DNA of 64,000 nt from Struthidea cinerea (lineage: Eukaryota; Chordata; Aves; Passeriformes; Corcoracidae): assembly GCA_013397865.1 (NCBI GenBank), contig VZTI01002067.1, forward strand, positions 136,679 through 200,678. Direction: 5' to 3'. This document shows, piece after piece, positions 46,601-57,900 of this stretch. The notes under the pieces were generated by a model. That model made no database searches. It was given only the letters and a program-made list of their open reading frames with translations, and was not told where the DNA came from. Position numbers and translations under genes: made by a program. The stretch's first letter is position 1. Each line of letters opens with the position of its first letter.

Positions 46601-48192
46601 CCTGCCCAGCACAGCCAGCGGTGACACCGGCAAGGCAGGGTGACAGTGGCAGGGCCACCCTGGCACCAGGAGCTGGGAGCCACCCGCACCCACTCGAGCC
46701 GGCCGGATGATTCACCGCCCCGCCGCCGCCCTGCCACGCGCACAGCCAGCATTCCCTCCATGCAGAGCACGGCCGCAGCTCCTCCTCAGCCTCTTCCTCC
46801 TGGATAATCCCTCCTTGCCATTCCCACGCCGTTGGCTTGGCGTGTGTGCGTGTGTGGAGCCCTGGCGAGGGAGAGGAGCGGGCAAATCCGGGCAGACAGA
46901 CCCAGTCTCTCCTGCCTGGCTCAGCTCTCTGCAGCACGGCAAATCCTGCCAGAGAGAGGCAGGTGAATTTGTAACGCTGTTGGATCTCCAAGTCCGCTTT
47001 TCCTTTCCATTGTTTTGCAGAGATCTGCCCTGTCAAGTCTCAGCCATCACAGCGCAATTCCGGGCAGCCTCCGCCTTCCGTCAGGAGTCCTCAGGGCATC
47101 TCCCGAAGATCAGACCTAGTTAAAATCTCTGGTTTCTGTGCAAAGCCCCCCAGACCGTGACAGCAGCACTCCGTTGCCCGGGGCGTTTAAGAGCGTGCAT
47201 GTGTGAATGGACATTTCCAGCTCTGCATAGATGTGCTCTTCTGCCATTTCACGTCAGCATCAATCCGGCTATTAATGTGCCTGTTGTTGTGCCTCCTGCT
47301 TCTAAATGAGAGAGGAGAGGAGATTTCCAACCCTCGCCATTCCGGTATGGACGGCCCTTCCCAAACCCGGTGCTGATTCAGAGGCTGACTGCATGGGAGA
47401 CACAAACCTGGCTTTACTACGGTCTAATTGTCTCTTTGGCTGCTTTGGGGTGTCTCTGAGTGCACCATCCCTCACCTGTACCCCAGAATCCCACTTGCCT
47501 CCTGCAGGGCTTCTTCCAGCCTCATGGAACTGACCCCAAACCATCAAGGAGCCTCAGACAAGATTGCCTGGCTATGTGTGGCTCAGCACAGTCCCCAGCC
47601 CCCCGATGACACCCCAATGAATCCTTCACTGGGGCAAACCTCCAGTGCAAACCCTGCTGCCTGGCCAGGGAACCCAGCCCTGGGCTCTGGCAGGCAGTAA
47701 ACATCATCACCACCTCCCACCAGGAGTCTGCTGCTCCTGACCCCTCCTTATTTGATTAACAGATAACCAGGTGCTGTAAACCTGACCGTGCACCTGCCTG
47801 ACCGTCCCGTCCTTCCACCACAGCCTCGCTTGGCCGCACACCGGCTGAATGAACCAGGGCTCTGCACAGGCACCAGCCACGGGAATCCCACAGGTGAGAC
47901 AAAGGAGAGGTTACCTGGAGGATCCTGGTGGTGAGAGCACCCCAGATCACCAGAACACCCTGACAGAGCAGCGTGCCACAAGCTGTTTGAGGCTCCCGTG
48001 TGCGCTGGGTACCACAGCGCTGCCATGCTCCGCAGCACATCGCAGCGGACATTTTCTCCCTTCTCTCCTCTGCTGTCACCATCAGCCACGAGCACGAGGC
48101 ACACAGCAGTCCCCAGCAGCACGGCTGTTGTCCCCACCAACACTGCCCCACACACGGAGCGATGGGCAGGCGGCACAGCCCCCGGGTGGGAT

Positions 48193-48217
48193 AGGACAGG
48201 ACAGGACAGGACAGGAC
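48193..48217. repeat. (AGGAC)5 microsatellite
   Basis: Five perfect copies of a pentamer within the inferred FXYD6 5' intron. Confidence 0.95.
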
Positions 48218-49029
48218 ACCTCCATGCTGCCGGTGCCAGCGGTGCCTTCTCCATGCTCGGGGACGCAACAGCTGCAGAGCTCAGCAGCCTCTTTACACCT
48301 TGCAAACACACAAACATCCGGAAAGGCAAACACGGGGCAGCAGCTGGGCACAGAGCTGCTGGTTTGCTGTGCCAGGGAGTGTCCTCCACACCTGGCAAAG
48401 CCGTGGCTCCCCACCACGTTTTACCTGAATGGGTACGTTGAGAAAAAGCAGATAAAATTTCCAGGTGAGCGTGAGCCATGAGGCGCAGGCAGACTCACAC
48501 CTTGCAGGCACGGGATATTCTCCAGCCGGTCCCAAACGCTCTAACAGGTGGCCTGGCTTGGCAGCCATGGCACTTGGCGCTGGCAGCTCTCCACCTCACT
48601 TCACCTTGGAACCACGGTCCAGTTGTGCGTGAGCAGGGATTCTCCGGGTTTGTCTTTGTTTCAAACTGGGAGCAAAACCACCCAGCGGGACTGAAAATCC
48701 CAGCGGGACCCAGCAGCATCTTGGAGCACTGCGGGCTTGCCAAAATGGGTGCTCCATTCTAATCCACACACGGCTTTCCCCGAGAGGCTGCTCCTTCACG
48801 CTGCTTATTCACATCCACACAAACCACCTGTCACTTTCCCTCCCACAGAAATATCCCTGCAAGATCCAAGTTCCACCACATGGACTCCAAAATCCGTTTC
48901 TTTGGAAGCATTAATTACACACCCTGAGACACACGCTCTTCCCTTCCTCCGTACGCCTTCCCGGGATGAGGCGCTCGGCTGTTTACACACGGTGTTACTA
49001 CAATATTGAACAACAGGAGCCAGGGCGCT

Positions 49030-49665
49030 GCCAAGGGCTGCGAGAGAGGGATCCCCCGGCTCCCCGGGATCCCCCCGCTCCGCACAGCCCTGCCAGCCTG
49101 GGGAGCACCGGGCGTGCTCCGGGTCTACCCGCGGTGGTCTCGGGTGGGGTCCGCCGGGGCATCCTCCCCAGCACGGGGGGCTGGTAACCAGGCAACGGGG
49201 GGATAAGGGAAACCGCGGTACCCGGCGTTGCCATGGCAGCCGCCGGGGCCGGGATGCGGGCGGGTGGGGGGCGCGGGGCGATGCCCCGGGGCAGCGGGGC
49301 GGGGTCCCGGCCGCCTCCCCGGCGGGAGCGGGCTGGGGCACGGTACCNNNNNNNNNNNNNNNNNNNNNNNNNNNNNNNNNNNNNNNNNNNNNNNNNNNNN
49401 NNNNNNNNNNNNNNNNNNNNNNNNNNNNNNNNNNNNNNNNNNNNNNNNNNNNNNNNNNNNNNNNNNNNNNNNNNNNNNNNNNNNNNNNNNNNNNNNNNNN
49501 NNNNNNNNNNNNNNNNNNNNNNNNNNNNNNNNNNNNNNNNNNNNNNNNNNNNNNNNNNNNNNNNNNNNNNNNNNNNNNNNNNNNNNNNNNNNNGGGGGGC
49601 GCGGGCAGCGGCGGGGGCGCGGCCAGCACGGCCCGGCCCCCGGCGGCTCCGAGTTTCCCCCCAGA
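49030..49665. promoter_or_regulatory. FXYD6: CpG island with RFX X-box motifs, candidate FXYD6 promoter (contains gap)
   Basis: Very GC- and CpG-rich sequence flanks an assembly gap, about 6 kb upstream of the FXYD6 coding start. FXYD6 needs a non-coding first exon, and this is the only strong promoter-like block before the next gene. Two RFX-type sites lie at 49184-49196 (GTAACCAGGCAAC) and 49227-49240 (GTTGCCATGGCAGC, one mismatch). No TATA box is seen. The exon boundary cannot be placed, and transcription in the plus direction is also possible. Confidence 0.6.
49348..49593. other. Assembly gap, 246 N
   Basis: The gap is flanked by almost pure GC sequence. It probably hides part of the CpG island and perhaps the FXYD6 first exon. 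Confidence 0.99.
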
Positions 49666-49720
49666 GGAAGGCACGGGGATGCTCAGGGGGATGGAGCCCC
49701 TCAGCTCTTGACACCGCTGG

Positions 49721-50083
49721 GGGTGTCCAGCCTGGAGAAGAGAAGGCTCCAGGGAGAGCTTAGAGCCCCTTCCAGTGCCTAAAGGGGCTCCAGGAGAGCT
49801 GGAGAGGGACTGGGGACAAGGGATGGATTGATGGGATGAGGAGGAATGGCTTCCCACTGCCACAGGGCAGGGTTAGGTGGGATATGGGGAAGAAATTCCT
49901 CCCTGTGAGGGTGGCGAGGCCCTGGCACACGATGTCCAGAGCAGCTGTGGCTGCCCCATCCTTGGAAGTGTCCAAGGCCGGGTAGGATGGGGCTTGGAGC
50001 AACCTGGGATAGCAGAAGGTCTGTCAGGGATTTGGAGCTTGAAGATCCCTTCCAAACCAAACCATTCAGTGATTCCGTGGTTC
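49721..50083 (+). repeat. CR1 LINE 3' fragment, longest copy in the window
   Basis: Sense CR1 of about 363 bases: GGGTGTCCAGCCTGGAGAAG, AGAGCCCCTTCCAGTGCCTA, GGCTCCAGGAGAGCTGGAGA, GGGGAAGAAATTCCTCCCTG, GATAGCAGAAGGTCTGTCAG and a CCAAACCATTCAGTGATTCC end. Confidence 0.95.
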
Positions 50084-53000
50084 TGCAGAAGTCCCGGTGC
50101 CTGCAGGGTGCAGCTGTGAAGAGCGGATGCTCACCTGGCTGTGAAACATCCCTGCCCACAGCAGAGCAGGCCTGGACTCTGCCCTGAGCCATGCTCGGGG
50201 CGTGGGGGGAGCAGGAACAGACTGGGAGCTCCTCTGGGGCCAGCAGGAAACACACGCAGGTGAGTTGGCAAACACGGCACAGAGGCGTTGCTGTCCTGCC
50301 GCCCCCTGAGGGCTGGGAGAGGGGCTGCCAGGCTGCCGGGCCCGGTTCACGGGGCTTTAGTCACGGCACTCAGCCAGGCTCAGGGGCCGCCCAGCTCAGG
50401 GTGGGCAGCAGGGCCACTTCCAGCGGTGGCTCAGTTTCAGGCACACCCAGGACCTGTTACCTGCACTGACTGTCCCAAATCCACCAGCATTTGGCAGCTG
50501 CAGGAAACCAGACCCACGCTTCAGCCAGCCAGGGCAAAACGCTGTCTGACAGAAGGGCCGGGCAAAAAGCCCCATGAAAAGCTCTGAAAGCCCTGGCACA
50601 GAGCTTTGCGGCAAGCCCAGTTCATCCCCATCAGACAGCCAGGCGGGCTGGGAGGAGCAAAATTGGGAGGGGGAGCCGTGTTCAGTCCTGGCTGTCAGAC
50701 GGGAACAGGGTGCTGGGGGCACTGCCAGGCAGTAGCTGAGAGCCATGGGCACCTCTCCCTCCCTGGCACACCTCTGTCTGCCCGGCTCCTGCTGCTGCCC
50801 TGCAGAGCCATTTCTTCTTGGAAAAACACCTCAGCAATGCTGTCACCACCGAGCTGGCTCATCCCCTATTAACTCCAACGCATCTGAGATAGAAATCAGG
50901 CAGCGATGGCACCATTCCACAGCCATTTCCCCGCTTCCAGTAAAACATAAAAAGAAAATAAACCAGCACTGGCATTTCAAGGCAATTATTCAAAGGGTCA
51001 AGAGATACAGACCAGCACGGAGGAGCTGGAAAACATCAAGTCCCTCTAATACAGAGGGATAACAGGATAAGGCTGTCAGTTACCCTGCAGAGAGGGAGGC
51101 AGGGATCAAGCCATTATAATCAAATTTTGGGCTTCTCTGACCTTATCTGCTCCTCAGCTGTCGTTATCCGCAGCACACAGTAAAACATTCAGGTGTGACC
51201 ATGCCCTGGGGGCTGCAGCGAGCACGGTGGGGCTCTGCAGAGCCCTCAGCAGAGATCCCCTCTGCAGCAGCAGCCAGGACACAGCTGGATGTGCTCCGTG
51301 CTCTCCTTCCCTTGGCTCTTTATTTACAAATTCCCAAGGAGCTGCTCAAAGTGAGTAGAATCAAAAAAATTAGCAGCAAATTTTTTTTCCTGTACAAAGT
51401 CAGGTAAAATAGAGACCCCAATGTGATTGTGGGAAGGGAAGAGGAAAAGCAGCTCCAGCAGTCGCTCGTGGTAAACATCTGCTCCCCAGAGCTGTGCTGC
51501 TGGAGAGGCTGCACCGGGCTCCAGCTTCTCTTCTGGAGAAATTGGGCCAAAAGTAATGTGGAGGCCAGGCAGGAGATGCTGATTTATGCTAACAAAGGGG
51601 CTGGGCTGATCTCCTCAGCTGTCTGAGAGAGCAGGAGCACTGCCAGTAGCTCCAGCAGGGCATAATTTCATCTGAGCCCGTGTCCCTTACCCTGGAGCAG
51701 GCGTCTCCTCCCCGTGGGCTTGGGGCAGGGACGGAGCCGCTTGCTCTCCAGAATTTTCCCCTCCAATTTTAAGGTCTCTCCCTGCAATGCCAAGCTTGGA
51801 AATTGCCCGTTCAGTGGCAATGCAGCCCTCGGCCGCACCAGGGACACGGGAGCAGTGACAAAAGCTGTGTGTAGCCGTAAGGCTGCGTTTACCCCAATAA
51901 GATCATTTTCCATCAGGTCCGAGTCATTCCTCATGCCCTGAGTCCCTGCAGGAGCGGGGATCGAGCAGCGGCTGCCCCCAAGCTCCTGCCCTGCCCCGTG
52001 GAGCACAGCGCAGCTCGAGCTGAAGTCCAGCGACTCCGTGCCAAGTGATGATGTTACTGACCATGGAAGGGAACCAATCCCCGACCAGAGGAAAAGCATT
52101 TTTGCAGAGAAACATCATCGCTGAAACCCTATAAACAAAACTGTTTTGAGGCAGCAGAACAAAGAGCTATAAAAGGAGAGATCGGGAAAACCACCGCTAA
52201 TGGGCGGTAATTCACGTGGTGCCCGCCAGGCTGTATTTTTGTAATTTGCATCCCTTTGGGACCCTGGCCTATGATTTCCAGGGCACAGAGGAACGTGGGA
52301 ACAGCCCGGCCAGATGTGGGGCCATGCTCGGCACCCCTTGTCTCGGAAGATGCTCTGGAGCAGGACATTGAGCGAGCAAAGGGCTCCACAGGTGACGGCC
52401 TGGGCTGTCCCAGGAGCTCCTCAGGGCTGGGCTGGTACCCACCACAGCTCTGCTCCCCCAGGGGATGGACAGCGCTCCAGGAGTGGAGGCAGAGCGGTGT
52501 CCAAGGCGTCTGCCTCATCTGCACAGCGTTTGGGAACAGCACGACAGCCGTGGCCAGGCGGCTTCACGGGAAAATAATCACTCCTAATCGGCTTAGAAAG
52601 CTTCACCCCTTGGGAAAACACAGCATACCTGCCCGTGGGCCTGCGGGGAGACACTGCTGGATGGCAGGTTTAGAAGAAATAAATTAAATTTGTATTAGGG
52701 GCTGAAAGCGTTTCTCTGCTGTGAGAGACTTTCAGAAGAGCAACAACCCCTGAGGAGGAGAAATCCACAGCGGAGGAGAAGGTCCCACATGTGCTGAAAT
52801 GTTACCATTACTGGTCCCAGGAACACAGCTCCAGCAAGATCAGCTCTTACTGGGTTCCAATTTTCGGGTTATTCCTTCTCAAAAGATCAACTTCTCCCGT
52901 AATAAACCACTACGAGCTGCTGCTCCGCTCCAACTTACCCACAGAAACCCCCAGACCCCAGAGAGCCTCTGCACAAACCTAAGCTGGGTCTGTGGCTTGA

Positions 53001-53790
53001 GGCCCGCTGAATTCCCACTTTAACCAGACCAAAACAAACCAGGAAAGTCAGGCAGGGCCCCGTCTCTTACTCAAGATCAGCTGCTTCTGTTTATGGAAAG
53101 CTGTGCTGCCGTCACTGCTGGCAGCCCCTGCAGCCTGTCCAGCCTCGGCGTGCGGGGAGCGGGAGCCCTCCACTCCTCCCTGGAATTCAGCAGGGGTGCC
53201 CAGGCCCTTTCCACAGGTTATGAAGTGGGAACACTCCCCTGGGCCCTGCACGCTCCGTTCTTCACGGGCAGCTTCTGCATCCCTGGGAGGTTTCTGGGCT
53301 GCTGCTCTGAAAAGGGATTTGAGGTCAGGCTGACTTGGTGCTTCCCAAAAGGCACCGACTCCCTTGGCTTCAGTTCAGGTCTGGAGCAGCCACCAGCGCC
53401 GCTCCAAATCCACGAGAAGTGAAGCAAAACCAGGAATTCACCCACCCCTTCCCATCAGCAGGCAGGTGGCAGCCCCAGTTCCAGGGAGAGGCAGGTGCTT
53501 TCTGCACACCCAGAACCAGACCAGACCTGCTGTCCCAAAATCCCAACACAAACCACAGCGGCCCATAACCTTTTCCAGGGGAAGTGGTCAGTGCTGGGAA
53601 CCCAGGGGATGTTCCCAGCACCTGAGCAACCTAAACCATCCCTTTTCTCCCAGCCACGAGTAGTAATCCAGAGGGTGAAGGGCAGCAAGGGCCACTCCAT
53701 CACATGCCCCACGTGCCCACTCCCCAGGGATCCTTGGTACCTTGGCACATCGCTTGGTACCTTCCCAGCCCATCCCAAAGAGCCGTCTCC
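50084..53790. other. Intergenic DNA between FXYD6 and TMPRSS13
   Basis: No open frame resembles a known protein. An AT-rich, possibly conserved segment lies at about 50860-51180. Nothing else is recognised. Confidence 0.75.
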
Positions 53791-53794
53791 ACGT

Positions 53795-54937
53795 GGAGCA
53801 CTACCAAAACATTTATTAGAAGAGTGCAGGGTGGCCAGGCCCCACAGGACCCCCCTGCAGCTGCCCACAGGGCTGGGGAGGGGAGCAGGCAGCCTCTGCT
53901 CACCCTGGGCATCTCCTTGCGTGCCCCAGCACCCACAAGGAGACGCAGGCACTTGTTTCCGCGAGGGAAAGGTGTCCCCGCTCCGGCGTGGGCAGGCTGG
54001 CTGTGCCACCCCTGCAGGCAAGAGGCAGCACTCGGGCACCGCGGAGCTCCCAGCAGGGAGATCCAGGGCTGACTCACACCGGGCACTGCCCGGGAGGGTG
54101 ATTGCTCTGCCCCGCACTCCAGCGTGGCCTTCGGCTGCCGCTGGCTTCTGTCACACCTCCCACAGCCGCCCCCAGCGTGCAGACCGGCCCCCGGCCGCTG
54201 CCAAACCCTCCCCGGAGCAGACTGAGAGCGGCTGCGGTCCTGGCAGGGAGCGCCGGCTCAGACCAGAGCCACGGCACGGAAAAACAAACAAACAGGCGTT
54301 TCTTTTGCAGGGAGGGACGTATCCTAAAAGGCACTTCCGAAATCCCTCCGCAAGCACGGGAGCAGCGGCCGCCCCTCCCAGAGGGTGGAATAGCTGCACC
54401 TCGGGGCTCCCCTTCGTGACAAAGCCGCCAGCGTGACCCCGGAGGTGTGGGCAGTGTGGACACAGCTGCCGCACCCTGCAGCCTAAGGTGGCACAGCTGC
54501 GACGTGGCAAAAGGAGGGAGTTCCCTCTCCACGGGCACTGCTGGCAGCCCCTCGCCCGCTGAGCGTGCCACGGCCCTGCCAGGAAGCACTCGCACACCCT
54601 GTCCAGACAGGTCTATTTACAGGAGAAGAGCCACAGACACGGGGCAAGGAGGTGCCCCCCAGCCAGCACGGCCAGCCGCTGGCATGAGCTGTGTCCCCCC
54701 GGGCCTGGCTCGGTGCTGTGCCCAGCTGCCACCATGTCACCCCTGGCACCAGGCGAGGGCAGGGTCAATTTGCAGGTGCTGTTTTCAGAGTTCGTCGGCA
54801 GCCACGGGTCCCTGGCTGCACGGACAGTCCAGAGAGAGGTGGGGCATTGGCTGGTGGCGTTGTGCCCTGGCCACAGCCCAGGGCAGTGGCCCGTGCCAGC
54901 TGGAAAGGCACAGCCCAGGCAAGTGTCCATGCCGCTC
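53795..54937 (-). other. TMPRSS13: TMPRSS13 3' UTR (inferred, two possible ends)
   Basis: A variant signal AATAGA at 54617-54612 (minus), followed by GU-rich GGGTGTGCGAGTGC, would give a short UTR ending near 54595. A canonical AATAAA lies at 53817-53812 and would give a 1.1 kb UTR ending near 53795. Transcript data are needed to choose. Confidence 0.5.
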
Positions 54938-54952
54938 TTAGTCGTTCTCGCT
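54938..54952 (-). CDS. TMPRSS13: TMPRSS13 coding exon 13 (last four residues and stop)
   Basis: After the acceptor TCTGTCCCTTGCAG the exon reads SEND and TAA (54940-54938). Human has a longer tail after KMEV. Confidence 0.85.
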   Translation of the reverse strand, partial: SEND

Positions 54953-57900
54953 CTGCAAGGGACAGAGAGGAGAGCGGGGTGAGGTGCCAGGGGCTGGGCT
55001 GGGGGTGCAGCCCCTCTGCAGGGCCACCCTGCCCAGGCACAGCCCTGCCCTCTCACCTCCATTTTGCTGTATATCCAGCTGAGGAGCTTTGTCACACGCG
55101 TGTACACCCCGGGCTTGTTCTTCTGGCCACATCCTGTTCCCCAGCTCGTCACCCCGGCCACATACCAGCGGCCGTCGTCCTCGCAGACCAGGGGCCCTCC
55201 GCTGTCACCCTGCCTCAGAGGGGCACAGCAGTGAGGAAGGGAGATGGGAGACGCCTCTCTGTGGGTACCCAAAACCGGGCAGCTCTCTCCTGGTGTGCCC
55301 CCAGCTCACCTGGCAGGCGTCCTTCCCTCCCTGCAGGTACCCGGCGCACATCATCCGGGGGGTCAGGTAGCCCTCGTACACCTTGTCGCTGTTGCAGATC
55401 TTGTAGTCGATCAGCTTCACCTCGGCCTCCCGCAGCTTCGGGGACGTGTTATCTGCAAGGCAGGAAGAGCTGTGGGGCAGGAGGGGCCTCGTCACCCCCC
55501 ACCGCCCCCGGCCCCTCCGCAGCAGCGGGGAGGAAGCGGCTGTTTCTCGCAGGGCTTGTTTCTGCAAAGCCTCGCAGCCGGGAGGGCAACCCCGAGGGTT
55601 ATCCCTGCGGGAAAGCCCTCGAGGGCCGCAGCAGGGCGGTGCTCGTGGGCAGGAGCTGCCTGCGGGGAGCCGGAGCGCTCCCTCACCTTCATTCTCCCTG
55701 GTCTTCCCGAAGCCGGTGATGAAGCAGGACCGGCCGGTCTGGAAGCGCTGGCCGTACACGGGCAGGCAGGCGGGGCGGACCTGGGCTGCAGGGAGACGGG
55801 ATGGGAGCCGGGCGGGGACGGACGGGTGAGTCACCCGGGACAGAAATCGTCGCTGCCCCGCAGCCAGGGAGGAGCGTGGGGCGCAGGAAAGGCTCCCCTC
55901 TCTGCCCACCCCGGCAGGGTCTCCCCTGGTGGCACAGCAAGCCCACGGCTGCGTGTGCCAGACCCTTCCTGGCCACAGGACGAGCGAGGTGGCCACAGCA
56001 GAGCTGGATGCTCCAGCTGGCAGCAGCCCCCCACACCCCATGGTTCCAAGGCGACCCGAGCGGCCTCTCGCTCCTGCCCATCTCCCTGTCCCCCAAACAT
56101 CACCCCAGCCAAGTCCAGGTGAGCTGCGAGGCCTCACCTGAGAGCGTCAGTGGCCTGGAGAGCTTCATGAGGGCGATGTCGTAGTCGTCATGGTCGTCGC
56201 TGTAGTTGGAGTTGATGATGACCTGGGACACAGGGATGCCCTCCATGGGCTGCTTCAGGTCCGACACCCCTCCGTACACCTTCCAGTCGTCCAGGATCTT
56301 CATGCTGTTCCTGGCAGGGTGAGATGGGGCAGGAGGGAGTGAGACTCAGGGCGTGGGGCTGGGCTGGGTGGCCGGGCTGGCAGCGGCACTCACATGAAGA
56401 AGCAGTGGGCAGCGGTGAGCACCCACTGAGCGTCGATGATGGTGCCGCCGCAGATGTGGATGGGCCCGTACTGCACGCTGACCTGCCAGGGCCATTTGTT
56501 CACAGACGTCTCCTTCCCCCCGATGATCCGGCCAGAAATCCTCTGCCCGCAGGCTGGTGGGGAGAGCAGGGCTGGGAGAAAGGCTCAGGGGGAAGGGGAG
56601 CATGGAGGGGGGGACACACACAGCATCCCCACCACCCATGGGTACCACATTTGTAGGGCCAGTTGGGACCAGGGTATGCAATATTAGTTTTCTATCACCC
56701 AGAGAATTTGCTGGAAAACACCCTGTTTGCCCAACCCTGTGCAGAGAAGGGGTAAAAGTGCTCCCAAGCCTGTGAAAAGGGGGCCCACCCCATCCATGTC
56801 CCAGCCAGCTCCTTACTTGTGCATCGCAGGGAGACGTACTTTCCCGTGAGACACTGGGAGCTGTGGGAGAGAGGAGGGAGACCCAGCCTCAGCCCCATTC
56901 CTGCGGCACCGGGGCAGGGGCAGGGCAGGGGGTGACCCTGGTACCTGTTGAGGCTCTGCTGGATGGTCTCTCTCTCGTCAGTCACCGTGAGGCTCTTGCC
57001 AGAGACGCGCAGGGGGATGTACTCGGTCTGTGAGGCACTGGGAGGGGAGAGGACAAGCAGTGAGCTTCCCCCCCCATCCAGGCACTGACCACTCGGTCCC
57101 TGCATTATGCCCAGAGCAGCGCTGGACACGCCACCTTCCAGCGGGAAAACACAACACCAGGGGAAAGAGCACAGCAGACCCTGCATTCAGGCAGGGCAGG
57201 GGCCTGGCAGGGCCCCAACACCTGAGCAGAACAACCCATCCTCCAGGAATTACTTCTGAAATCCCAGCTGCCGGCAGGTTTTCCTGGAGAGGGACTCGTC
57301 CCAGTCACTGCTGCATACTGGCAGCCACTGGCTCTCGGTGCTGGAGTAGACATGGAGCAAGGACTCCTCGGATGAGAAGCGCACTGTGGGATGGAGCGGG
57401 AGGGTCAGGGGTGCCCAGCGCCCCGGGGCTCCCCTCATTCCCACCATCCCAGCTCCTGGTGCCTCACCACAGCCCAGCTCGTCGCTCCTCTGGGAGCAGT
57501 CGACGATGCCGTCGCAGCGCACGGCGCTGTCCTTGCAGCTCTCCACGGGCTCCTTGTACACGATGCCCGTCTGCGACCGCCAGAACATGACTGGAAGCAG
57601 GAGAACACCATGCTGAGGCCAGGGCTGGCCGCGGGTGAGGGGCTATGACCCACCTGGGTGGGCATCCAGAGGCGTGCCAGGCACAGGAGCATTCCCAGTC
57701 ACCAGGCGTGAGCATGAGGTGTGTTTGAGCCAAGAGTGAACTGGACACAGGGCTGGGGGAGGACTGGCCACCCTGAGCACCCCCCTGTGCTGCCCAGCTG
57801 CTGCAAGCCCCTCTCCCTTCACCCACAGAAAGTGCATTCAGCCTGTGAGTGCTTCCAGCCCACCGGCTGGAGAGCGGCAGCCGGGTGTCACCAGGGTTAA

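Larger units (their letters stand above)
43111..49030 (-). other. FXYD6: FXYD6 5' UTR intron (inferred)
   Basis: No coding exon is visible between the FXYD6 start exon and the CpG island at 49 kb. The interval holds a CR1 fragment at its lower end, a GC-rich block at about 44100-44720 and an (AGGAC)5 array. The 514-codon minus-strand open frame at 43876-45420 looks non-coding. Confidence 0.65.

Noticed and set aside
49233..49347. Plus-strand ATG frame starting inside the second X-box
   Set aside because: It runs into the assembly gap and encodes only Gly/Ala/Arg. No evidence of a gene in that direction.
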